DNA from: Synechococcaceae bacterium WB8_1B_136
GTDB lineage: Bacteria; Cyanobacteriota; Cyanobacteriia; PCC-6307; Cyanobiaceae
Reading direction: 5' to 3'
Assembly: GCA_010029175.1 (NCBI GenBank)
Contig: RGNC01000123.1
Location: 1 to 6,157, forward strand
Length of the DNA: 6,157 nt
Numbering within the stretch: the stretch's first letter is position 1; each line of letters opens with the position of its first letter. Both the position numbers and the translations under genes were made by a program. The notes under the pieces were generated by a model. It did no database searches, had not been told where the DNA came from, and saw only the letters and a list, made by a program, of their open reading frames with translations. Of the stretch, positions 1-6,157 are shown one piece after another.

Positions 1-85
1 AGCGGCTGCGCAGCCGCTGCTCCAGCCGGCGAAACAGCTGCGGCGTGTCCCACAGCCCATGCAGCAGAACCAGCGGAGGTGCCAT
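1..85 (-). CDS. Alpha/beta-hydrolase (lipase/esterase-like), N-terminal fragment
   Basis: Only the first 28 residues are in the window, from an ATG at 83-85 to the left edge; the gene continues beyond base 1. The segment PPLVLLHGLWDTPQLFRRLE is the typical beginning of an alpha/beta-hydrolase: a hydrophobic first strand, the HG oxyanion-hole motif, then a helix after a short loop. The catalytic Ser, Asp and His would lie further on and cannot be checked, so the substrate is unknown; small cyanobacterial proteins of this type are usually annotated as lipases or esterases. There is no signal peptide, so it is probably cytoplasmic. The start lies 19 bases after the folB stop, and the spacer is pyrimidine-rich with no Shine-Dalgarno. 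It is probably the next gene of the same transcript. Confidence 0.8.
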   Translation of the reverse strand, partial: MAPPLVLLHGLWDTPQLFRRLEQRLRSR

Positions 86-104
86 GGGGTCTGGAGAGGT
101 CGGG

Positions 105-479
105 TCAGGGCCAGTGGCGTTGGCGTCGCACCGCCACGCTGCCGGTGAAGCCCGGCACCGGAGCCTGGCATTTGCGCAGTTCCAGCCGCATCGGCACCGG
201 TCCGTAGAGATCCTCCAGCAGCTGAAGGATCCGCTCGCTCCAGTGCTCCAGCGTGAGGCAGCGCAGCGTGCGGGCCTGCCGCTGCAGGGCCGTGATCGCC
301 TGGCAGTAGTCGAGCGTGGCGCTCAGGTCGTCGCTGGCGGCCGCAGCCGAGAGATCCCAGCCCAGCTCGAGATCGAGGTCGAACCACTGCCCCAGCTGCC
401 GCTCGTGCTCCAGCACACCCACATGGGCCCAGAGCCGCAGGTTGCGCACCAGGATGCAATCGCGAGGCAAGGCGCTCAC
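105..479 (-). CDS. folB: Dihydroneopterin aldolase
   Basis: FolB converts 7,8-dihydroneopterin to 6-hydroxymethyl-7,8-dihydropterin and glycolaldehyde in folate synthesis. The 124-residue product is full length for the family. It shows the N-terminal pattern LWAHVGVLEHERQLGQWFDL (16-35) with the conserved Glu26, the SDDL...DY segment (49-58) with conserved Tyr58, the LTLE segment (75-78) whose Glu anchors the pterin ring in characterised homologues, and a C-terminal LRKCQAPVPGF stretch (101-111) carrying the catalytic Lys103. The enzyme normally forms a ring-shaped multimer. The start is GTG at 477-479 and lies inside the last two codons of proA (overlapping GTGA), which suggests translational coupling; no other start near the N-terminus would keep the family's first strand. 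The residue after the catalytic Lys is Cys where many homologues have Pro; this may be lineage-specific. It could also epimerise dihydroneopterin, as some family members do. Confidence 0.94.
   Translation of the reverse strand: MSALPRDCILVRNLRLWAHVGVLEHERQLGQWFDLDLELGWDLSAAAASDDLSATLDYCQAITALQRQARTLRCLTLEHWSERILQLLEDLYGPVPMRLELRKCQAPVPGFTGSVAVRRQRHWP
476..479 (-). other. proA stop / folB start overlap (GTGA)
   Basis: The TGA ending proA (476-478) and the GTG starting folB (477-479) share bases on the same strand. A ribosome finishing proA is placed directly on the folB start, a common arrangement for translational coupling. This fixes the folB start and indicates that the two genes are on one mRNA, although proline and folate synthesis are unrelated. 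Confidence 0.75.
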
Positions 480-1780
480 AGTGGCAGGTCGCGGTGGCTG
501 AAGCGCCGCTCACCGGAGGCGTAGTCGGCGGCGATGTGGCCCTCGCCGCGCAGCAGGTAGCGGTAGGTGATCAGACCCTCCAGCCCCACCGGCCCCCGGG
601 GCGGCAGGGTCTGGGTGCTGATGCCCACCTCGGCACCGAATCCGTAGCGGAAGCCATCGGCGAAGCGGGTGGAGCAGTTGCGGTACACGCCAGCACTGTC
701 CACGCCGCGCAGGAAGCGCTCGGCCGTGGCATCGCTGCTGGTGCAGATGGCATCGGTGTGGCGGGAGCCGTGGCGGGCGATGTGGGCCAGGGCCTCCTCC
801 AGGCTCTCCACCACCCGCACCGCCAGGATCAGGTCGGAGTATTCAGTGTTCCAGTCGTCGTCGCCGGCGGCATGGCTCACGCCGAGTGCCTGGGCAGCGG
901 CATCGCCGCGCAACTCCACCCCTGCGGCCGCGAAGGCGGGCAGGGCCAGCGCCAGAAACTCGGCAGCCACCGCACGGTGAAGCAGCAGGGTCTCGATGGC
1001 GTTGCAGGCGGCCGGGTACTGGGTCTTGCTGTCGAGCGCCACCCGCAGGGCCTGCTGCAGATCCACCTCCGCATCCACATAGAGATGGCAGATGCCATCG
1101 GCATGGCCCAGCACGGGGATGCGGGTGTTGTCCTGAATGAAGCGCACCAGCGCGTTGGAGCCCCGGGGAATGATCAGATCCACTAGGCCGTCGAGCTTCA
1201 GCAGCGCCAGGCTCTCCTCCCGGGAGGTGAGCAGGGTGAGGGCCTCAGCGGAAACGGCCGAGCCCGCCAGGCCCTGCAGCAGGGCCTCGAGGATGGCGGC
1301 GCAGCTGCGGGCCGCTTCACGCCCCCCCTTGAGGATGGCGCCATTGCCGGAGCGGATCGCCAGGGAGGCGATCTGCATCACCGCATCGGGGCGGGCCTCA
1401 AAGATCACCCCCACCACGCCGAGGGGCACGCTGAGGCGCTCCAGCACCAGGCCGTCGTCGAGCTCCCGGTGCAGCTGGCGCACGCCCAGCGGATCCGGCA
1501 GGGCGGCCACCTGCCGCACGCCGGCCACGGCGGCGGCCAGTTTGCCGGCATCGAGTTTGAGCCGTGCCTGCAGGGCCGGCGCCAGGCCATCGGCCGCTGC
1601 GGCCTGCAGGTCGGCGGCATTGGCCGCCAGGATCGCCGGCGATGCGGCGTCCAGGGCATCGGCCATGGCCAGCACGGCCTGGCGCCGCTCCTGATCACTG
1701 CACTGGCCGAGGGCCATGGCAGCCCGGCGAACGGCGGCGGCGCGCTGCAGTAGTTCGGGAGTGGGATCGGGAACGCTCAC
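476..1780 (-). CDS. proA: Gamma-glutamyl phosphate reductase (glutamate-5-semialdehyde dehydrogenase)
   Basis: ProA reduces gamma-glutamyl phosphate to glutamate-5-semialdehyde with NADPH, the second step of proline synthesis from glutamate, in the cytoplasm. I chose the GTG at 1778-1780, giving 434 residues and an N-terminus MSVPDPTPELLQRA. The frame also opens at an ATG at 1867, but that adds 29 residues unlike the family and overlaps the ROK gene by 53 bases. Family segments occur in order: VIFEARPDAVMQIASLAIRS (125-144), GNGAILKGGREA (145-156), LIIPRGSNALVRFIQ (202-216), PVLGHADGICHLYVD (222-236), the active-site stretch YPAACNAIETLL with catalytic Cys259, HGSRHTDAI (337-345), and a C-terminal block RFADGFRYGFGAEVGISTQ (372-390). 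All expected catalytic positions are present. No ribosome-binding site is evident; the 34-base gap to ROK carries a short direct repeat. The stop overlaps the folB start. The partner glutamate 5-kinase (proB) is not in the window. Confidence 0.97.
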   Translation of the reverse strand: MSVPDPTPELLQRAAAVRRAAMALGQCSDQERRQAVLAMADALDAASPAILAANAADLQAAAADGLAPALQARLKLDAGKLAAAVAGVRQVAALPDPLGVRQLHRELDDGLVLERLSVPLGVVGVIFEARPDAVMQIASLAIRSGNGAILKGGREAARSCAAILEALLQGLAGSAVSAEALTLLTSREESLALLKLDGLVDLIIPRGSNALVRFIQDNTRIPVLGHADGICHLYVDAEVDLQQALRVALDSKTQYPAACNAIETLLLHRAVAAEFLALALPAFAAAGVELRGDAAAQALGVSHAAGDDDWNTEYSDLILAVRVVESLEEALAHIARHGSRHTDAICTSSDATAERFLRGVDSAGVYRNCSTRFADGFRYGFGAEVGISTQTLPPRGPVGLEGLITYRYLLRGEGHIAADYASGERRFSHRDLPL

Positions 1781-1800
1781 GGACAGGCGGCGCGGACAGG
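1780..1800 (-). repeat. 8-base direct repeat in the ROK-proA gap
   Basis: On the coding strand the sequence CCTGTCCG occurs twice, 13 bases apart, and the second copy ends on the first G of the proposed proA GTG start. It fills much of the only intergenic gap longer than 20 bases. It may be a chance product of the base composition. A role in translation initiation or repressor binding is conceivable but unsupported. Confidence 0.35.
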
Positions 1801-1814
1801 GGGCATGGCCCGCA

Positions 1815-2699
1815 TCATCCCAGCCGGTCCAGCGCCAGTTTGGCGGCCCCGAGGCGCCCGGCGCCATTGCCCAGGGCGCAGCGGTGAATCCGCAGGCCAG
1901 CGCGGCTCTCGGCCTGCACCCGCTGCTCCACCTCCTCCCAGACGGCCGGGAGGAAGTGATGGCTGGCGGCGCTCAGGCCGCCGCCGATCAACACCAGTTC
2001 CGGTGTGAGCACGTACACCAGCGAACTGAGCCCGATGCCCAGCCAGCGGCCATAGCGCCGCCAGGCCTCCAGGGCCCGGGGATCCCCCTGGTCGGCCAGC
2101 TGGCACAGCCGCTCCGGAGCTTCGGGCGACAGCCGCCCCAGGCCGCTGATGCTGCAGAACTGCTCGAGGGAGCCGCGGTTGCCGCTGTTGCAGGGCGGCC
2201 CCTCCGGATCCACGCAGATCAGGCCGGGCTCGGCGGCGGCGCCACCATGGCCGGTGAACAGCTTCCCGTCCAGCAGCACGCCACCGCCCACGCCGGTGCC
2301 GAGGGTGAGCAGCAGCACGTCGCGATGACCGCGGGCCGCCCCCAGCCAGGCCTCCCCCACCAGGGCAGCGTTGCCATCGTTGGCCAGGGTCACCCGCCGC
2401 TGCAGCTGCGGTTCCAGCCACTCGGCCAGGGGAATCCGCTCCCAGCCCGGCAGGTTGATGCACACCCGGGCCAGCCGGCCAGCGGCATCCATCGGCCCTG
2501 GCAGGCCGATGCCCACCAGGGGCGCCAGGCGATCCGGATCCAGCTGGGCGATGCCCTCCACCAGCGCCGTGCACACCGCACCCGGCATCGGGGGTTGGGG
2601 CGTGTCCAGCTGCAACGCCGCCACCAGCTCACCCTCGACCGTGAAGCGGCCGAGCTTGATGGCCGTTCCGCCCAGGTCAACGCCGATCAGCTGCGTCAT
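1815..2699 (-). CDS. ROK-family sugar kinase (probable glucokinase) with degenerate zinc site
   Basis: The product has 294 residues, a normal ROK length, with an ATG at 2697-2699 and a TGA at 1815-1817. The ATP phosphate loop DLGGT is at residues 8-12, the sugar-binding and catalytic segment ANDGNAAL at 106-113 (D108 is the expected catalytic base), the second phosphate motif LGTGVGGG at 133-140, and the adenosine-side motif LIGGG at 237-241. It should phosphorylate a hexose with ATP in the cytoplasm; glucose is the best guess, feeding glycolysis or the oxidative pentose phosphate pathway. The usual GEIGH segment reads AEPGL (156-160): the sugar-contacting Glu remains but the zinc-ligand His is Leu. 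The CxCGxxGCxE signature reads CNSGNRGSLE (170-179), so two of three Cys are Ser. The start lies 10 bases after the tamB stop with no clear Shine-Dalgarno. Family and kinase activity are well supported; the substrate is not proven by sequence (N-acetylmannosamine or fructose are alternatives). Confidence 0.93.
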   Translation of the reverse strand: MTQLIGVDLGGTAIKLGRFTVEGELVAALQLDTPQPPMPGAVCTALVEGIAQLDPDRLAPLVGIGLPGPMDAAGRLARVCINLPGWERIPLAEWLEPQLQRRVTLANDGNAALVGEAWLGAARGHRDVLLLTLGTGVGGGVLLDGKLFTGHGGAAAEPGLICVDPEGPPCNSGNRGSLEQFCSISGLGRLSPEAPERLCQLADQGDPRALEAWRRYGRWLGIGLSSLVYVLTPELVLIGGGLSAASHHFLPAVWEEVEQRVQAESRAGLRIHRCALGNGAGRLGAAKLALDRLG

Positions 2700-2709
2700 G
2701 GGATCGACC

Positions 2710-5700
2710 CTAGAAGCGGAAGAACAACTGCAGCAGCCCCTGCCAGCGGCCCTCGGTGTCCACGGAGGTCTGCAGCCCGAGGCGATCGCTGGCCTGGTAG
2801 CGCAGCGTCACCTGGGGGGGGATGTCGCTGCGGTTGGGGGCCGCCAGCACCGACATGTTGAAGCGCTCGCTCAGATCCAGGCCGATCTCCGAACCCAGCA
2901 CCAGCTGGGCGGGCAGGCGGCGGGAGCGGTTCTCCACCGCCACCGTCTCGGCCGGGGCGAAGTAGGTGGGATAGAGGGCAAAGCTGAGGCGCTGGCCAAA
3001 GGCCTCGCTCAATCCCCCCACCACCGGCGAGAGCAGGCTCTGGCCCAGCACCGTGGCCAGGGCGGTGGTGGCGTTGCCACCCACCAGCCCCACCAGGGAG
3101 TTGCCGCCGATCAGCGCGATCAACCGCTCCTCCGGCAGCGGCGGATTGCTGGTGAGGCGGATGTTGTCCGCCAGGCGATCGGCCGGGCCGGTCACGGTGA
3201 TGTTCACCTTCACCAGCCGCAGCTGGTCGAGGGCACTGGTGGTGTTGTTGAGGTTCCAGTCGTAGATGCTGGAGCGATCGGCGCTGCCCAGCTGCATCGA
3301 GTCCGACACCTTGGTGCGCAGGGCGATGTCGAGGTAGGGGATCAGCCCCAGGGAGGGGGTGAACACGGCCACGTTCGGCGCATCGGGATCCAGGCTGAAG
3401 GTGGTGGTGAACAGCCCCAGGCGGCCGTTGAGCAGCCGCACAACCCCGCTGGCGCGGATCGAGGGATCGAGCTGCCCATTGAGGGTGAGCACCCCGCCGG
3501 TGTTGAAGTTGAGCACGTTGGGCACGGTGACCCGCAGGTCGGGGCCCAGCCGCAGCCGCAGGCCCCGCAGGGCGATCATCGGCAGGTTGGGCACCGCCTG
3601 GCGAATGTCGCGGCTGGCGGTGCCCTCCAGCTCGGCCCCCATCACCACCAGCGGCTTGCTGAAGTCCCACTTGCTCTCCACCAGCTGCCGCACCGTGACC
3701 GGCCGGGTGGGCTCGGCCTCGGTGGCCAGCTGACCGGGCTGCACGTTGAGACTGCCGTGGCTGAGCTGCAGCTCCCCGCCGAGGGAGGGCCGCAGCAGGG
3801 CGCCGCTCACCAGCAGCTCGCCATCGGCCTGGGCCCGCAACCGCGGCAGGCTGAAGGGAGCCTGGCGGAAGCGCAGTTTCAACAGCCGCGGCAGCTCCGC
3901 CTGCGGTGTCACCAGCGCCAGCTGCCCCGATCCGCTCACGCTGCCCCGGGCTCCCACCCTCGCGGAGAACTGCTGCAGCTCCAGCTCCTGGAAGTCGAAC
4001 AGCACCGTGCCCTGCAGCTGGCGCATGGTCTGGCCTGCCACCTGCAGCACCCCATCGCTGAAGCGCAGGAAGCCGTTGGCGGTGGGATCGCTGAGGCTGC
4101 CGCGCACCAGCAGCTGCAGGTCGGCCTCGCCCTGCTGCCACTGCACCCCCTTGCCCCCCAGCACCGAGAGGAAGCGCAGGCCATCGCCGCGGCTCGCCAC
4201 CCGCAGCTCCAGGCCGCTCTGCCGCAGCCCCAGGGGCACGCGGCCCCGCAGATCGAGGCCATCCGTGGCACCGCCTCCCCGCAGCGACCAATCCAGGGCG
4301 ATAGCCTCTGGCCCCAGCCGCACCAGGCCCCGCTCCAGCACCAGGGGCTCGTCCCGCAGGCTGGCCTGCTGCAGGGCCAGCACAGCATCGAGCTCGGGCC
4401 GCTGGCCGCCCAGGCGGTAGCGCCCCCGGGCGGCGAGGTCGCCGCGCAGGCCATCGGGCACCGGCGTGAGCAGGGCCAGCAGGCTGAGGGGCAGACCTTC
4501 AAGGCTGAACGTGCCGGCGCCGTCGCGCAGTGGGCCCTGGAGCCGCACGGTCACCGGGTTGGTGCTGAGGGCCAGATCGCGGTCCCCGCGGGGCAGCCAC
4601 AGATGGCCGCGGGCCGCCAGGTCGACATACAGCCGAGCCGTGCTGGGGCCCAGCAGGGTGAGATCGGCATCGAGATGGCCCTCGAGGTCGTCGAGCCGGG
4701 GGCGTTGCACCTGATCCACTGCGGTGGCGACGGCCAGGCGCTCCCTGGCCCGGGCCAGGGCCACCAGCTGATCGCTGAGGCTGCCGCCCAGGGTGTCGAT
4801 CGCCAGGCTGCCGAGGTCGGCGGCACGGCCCCGGGGCGGCGCAGCAGCACCGCGCCACTGGGGCCAGGCCTCCAGCAATTGGCGCAGCACCCGGGCATCG
4901 AGGCCCCGTCCCTCGAACCGCGACCAGAGGGAACCGCCCCGCTCCCCCCGCAGGCGCAGGGCGATCTGCCCCGCCGACTCCGGCTGCAGCTGGCCGGTGA
5001 GCGCGAAGCGTCGATCGCGGAAGCTGCCGGAGGCCAGCAGCCGGCGGCCGCGCACCCCCAGCAGCACAGGCCGCTCCAGCCGTACACGGCCACCCATCCA
5101 CAGGGGCTGCAAATCCAGCCAGCCACGGCCGCTCAGCAGCCCCTCCACGGGCTGGAGGGTGGAGCGGGGCCCCATGGCCAGGTGCAGACCCTCCAGCGGA
5201 AAGGCCTCGGCCCGCCAGCTGTAGCGGCGCGGACTGCCCGAGAAGCTGAGGCTGCCACCGGAGCGCTGCAGGAGCACCGCCAGGGGCAGCCAGCGGCGAT
5301 CCAGGCGAGCCTCCAGCGAGCCGTAGGCCGCAGGAGCCAGGGGTGAGAGCCGCAGCTGGCCGCCGCCGGCCTCCAGCCCCTGCAGCCGTCCTTGCCAGGC
5401 CTCCAGCAGAGCCACGGGTCCGGCACCCGGCCGCTCCACCAGCAGATCCAGGTTGGGCCGCAGGGCCCGCAACGGCCCCTGGATGGACCCGCGGGCATCG
5501 AGCAAACCCCGCAGGCCTGCGCCCACTAAGGGCGTCAACCGGGCCAGGGGATAGCGGCGCAGATCGAGCTGCAGCGCCAGGGCACCCGGCACCAGCCCGC
5601 GACCGCGGCGCAGGGCCAGGGGCCACTGGCCTTCGGCACGCAGTTCGGGCGCCGTGAGCTGCACGAGCCGCAGCAGCCCGTCGCTCCACTGCAGCAGGGC

Positions 5701-6157
5701 CTGGGTGGACCCCAGCAGGGGATTGTTGCTCTGCCGCAGCTGCAGCTGCAGCCGTGGATTGGCCAGGCTGCCCAGCACCTGCAGCTGCCCCTGGAGCTGG
5801 GGAGCGGCGCCGAGCAGGGTTCGAGCGGCGGCGGCCTGGCGCCACAGGTCCGAACGCAGCACCAGCTGCTCACTGCTGATCTGCAGATCGGGCCAGAGGC
5901 GCCCCCGGGCCTGCAGCTGCGCATTGCCGCTGCGCAGGGAGAGCTGGGGCAATGCCACCTGCAGCCTCCGGCGGCCATCAATCGCCAGCCGCGCCTGCAG
6001 GGTGATGGGCGCCAGCCCGGCCGGGGCCCGCAGGCCGCCGCGGATCACCAGATCGGGATGGCGCCAGGGGCCATCCAGCTGCGCCTGGAGGCGGTGGCCG
6101 GCGCGGGGGTCCCGGGCTGCCAGGTTCAGCGCCAGCCGACCAGCGGCGGGCCCCGGC
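2710..6157 (-). CDS. tamB: TamB-like translocation and assembly module / inter-membrane lipid transport protein (DUF490), N-terminus missing
   Basis: The frame stays open from the right edge to a TAG at 2710-2712, giving at least 1148 residues. A GTG at 6048 begins the longest complete ORF here, but the 36 codons before it have no stop and read as the same repeat type, so the gene starts outside the window. Most of the visible protein is short amphipathic beta-strand repeats with leucine and arginine alternating around G/D turns, as expected of the elongated beta-groove of AsmA/TamB proteins. A helix-rich break lies at about 4714-4902. The C-terminal TamB domain is clear: a TSNPPLPEERL motif (from 3153), then a Gly-rich apolar stretch (about 3043-3117), then beta-barrel-like strands ending in FFRF. 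Family members are anchored in the inner membrane, span the periplasm and move phospholipids or aid outer-membrane protein assembly. The N-terminal anchor is not visible. The ROK gene follows after 10 bases. Family assignment is firm; the exact role in cyanobacteria is inferred. Confidence 0.93.
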   Translation of the reverse strand, partial: PGPAAGRLALNLAARDPRAGHRLQAQLDGPWRHPDLVIRGGLRAPAGLAPITLQARLAIDGRRRLQVALPQLSLRSGNAQLQARGRLWPDLQISSEQLVLRSDLWRQAAAARTLLGAAPQLQGQLQVLGSLANPRLQLQLRQSNNPLLGSTQALLQWSDGLLRLVQLTAPELRAEGQWPLALRRGRGLVPGALALQLDLRRYPLARLTPLVGAGLRGLLDARGSIQGPLRALRPNLDLLVERPGAGPVALLEAWQGRLQGLEAGGGQLRLSPLAPAAYGSLEARLDRRWLPLAVLLQRSGGSLSFSGSPRRYSWRAEAFPLEGLHLAMGPRSTLQPVEGLLSGRGWLDLQPLWMGGRVRLERPVLLGVRGRRLLASGSFRDRRFALTGQLQPESAGQIALRLRGERGGSLWSRFEGRGLDARVLRQLLEAWPQWRGAAAPPRGRAADLGSLAIDTLGGSLSDQLVALARARERLAVATAVDQVQRPRLDDLEGHLDADLTLLGPSTARLYVDLAARGHLWLPRGDRDLALSTNPVTVRLQGPLRDGAGTFSLEGLPLSLLALLTPVPDGLRGDLAARGRYRLGGQRPELDAVLALQQASLRDEPLVLERGLVRLGPEAIALDWSLRGGGATDGLDLRGRVPLGLRQSGLELRVASRGDGLRFLSVLGGKGVQWQQGEADLQLLVRGSLSDPTANGFLRFSDGVLQVAGQTMRQLQGTVLFDFQELELQQFSARVGARGSVSGSGQLALVTPQAELPRLLKLRFRQAPFSLPRLRAQADGELLVSGALLRPSLGGELQLSHGSLNVQPGQLATEAEPTRPVTVRQLVESKWDFSKPLVVMGAELEGTASRDIRQAVPNLPMIALRGLRLRLGPDLRVTVPNVLNFNTGGVLTLNGQLDPSIRASGVVRLLNGRLGLFTTTFSLDPDAPNVAVFTPSLGLIPYLDIALRTKVSDSMQLGSADRSSIYDWNLNNTTSALDQLRLVKVNITVTGPADRLADNIRLTSNPPLPEERLIALIGGNSLVGLVGGNATTALATVLGQSLLSPVVGGLSEAFGQRLSFALYPTYFAPAETVAVENRSRRLPAQLVLGSEIGLDLSERFNMSVLAAPNRSDIPPQVTLRYQASDRLGLQTSVDTEGRWQGLLQLFFRF
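2782..2789. repeat. HIP1 octamer (GCGATCGC)
   Basis: A single exact copy of the palindromic octamer known as HIP1, overrepresented in many cyanobacterial genomes, lies within the C-terminal coding part of tamB. Near matches with one change (for example GCGATCGG near 3173 and 3264) also occur. In such GC-rich DNA one copy in 6 kb is not far from chance, so it supports a cyanobacterial origin only weakly. Confidence 0.45.
2814..2821. repeat. Eight-base G/C homopolymer inside tamB
   Basis: Eight consecutive G on the plus strand read as C on the coding strand, encoding the Pro-Pro of a DIPPQV stretch about 35 residues before the TamB C-terminus. The frame is intact through it, because the sequence on both sides gives beta-strands and a normal FFRF end. 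Runs of this length can slip in replication or cause sequencing errors. Confidence 0.6.

Noticed and set aside
1781..1867. N-terminal extension of proA starting at the ATG at 1867
   Set aside because: The extra 29 residues do not resemble ProA and overlap the ROK C-terminus; the GTG at 1780 gives the normal family length.
2700..2709. Terminator or promoter between tamB and the ROK gene
   Set aside because: The gap is only 10 bases, with no hairpin followed by a T run and no room for a promoter.
1716..2861. A 381-codon open frame on the plus strand opposite the ROK gene
   Set aside because: It is low-complexity (Gln, Ala, His, Gly) with no family motifs and is fully covered by the well-supported ROK gene and the ends of its neighbours.
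2696..4291. A 531-codon minus-strand frame overlapping tamB
   Set aside because: It is an Ala/Gly/Arg/Pro-rich translation in a shifted frame of tamB; the tamB frame carries the conserved C-terminal motifs.
2371..5346. A 991-codon open frame on the plus strand, antisense to tamB and part of the ROK gene
   Set aside because: It is rich in Gln, His, Gly, Ala and Pro in low-complexity runs with no recognisable domain, and lies opposite a clear TamB frame. High GC with biased third positions removes stops from the opposite strand, which explains its length.
5700..5800. CTGCAG/CAGCTG-rich stretches as tandem repeats
   Set aside because: They follow from frequent Leu-Gln codons in the beta-repeats of TamB (QLQLQ patterns) and have no regular DNA period.
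6046..6048. GTG as the start of the tamB-like gene
   Set aside because: The frame is open to the window edge and the residues before it continue the same repeat pattern, so this is an internal Val codon.

Overview
The window is very GC-rich (about 70% by eye). It reads as one unbroken run of five genes, all on the minus strand. The gene set and protein styles suggest a picocyanobacterium of the Synechococcus/Cyanobium group. The main evidence is a DUF490/TamB protein of the cyanobacterial type, next to a ROK-family sugar kinase, proA, folB and a small alpha/beta hydrolase. The taxon is an inference from recalled family patterns, because no rRNA or other marker is present.

Layout in order of transcription (right to left). 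A large TamB-like protein enters from the right edge without its N-terminus and ends at 2710. After 10 bases comes a 294-residue ROK kinase (2699 to 1815). After 34 bases comes proA, glutamate-5-semialdehyde dehydrogenase (1780 to 476). Its stop overlaps the GTG start of folB, dihydroneopterin aldolase (479 to 105), by four bases. After 19 bases comes the start of an alpha/beta-hydrolase gene, cut by the left edge at base 1. No intergenic space exceeds 34 bases, and I see no hairpin terminator or convincing internal promoter. Cotranscription is therefore plausible, with any promoter to the right of the window.

The genes do not form one pathway: envelope lipid transport or outer-membrane biogenesis (TamB), sugar phosphorylation (ROK), proline synthesis (ProA), folate synthesis (FolB) and an esterase/lipase-like enzyme. 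It looks like a compact housekeeping cluster of a streamlined genome, not an accessory island. There is no mobile element, CRISPR array, tRNA or rRNA. The most distinctive point is the ROK kinase, which has lost three of the four positions that bind structural zinc in the family while keeping its catalytic and nucleotide-binding motifs. I found no convincing new system.
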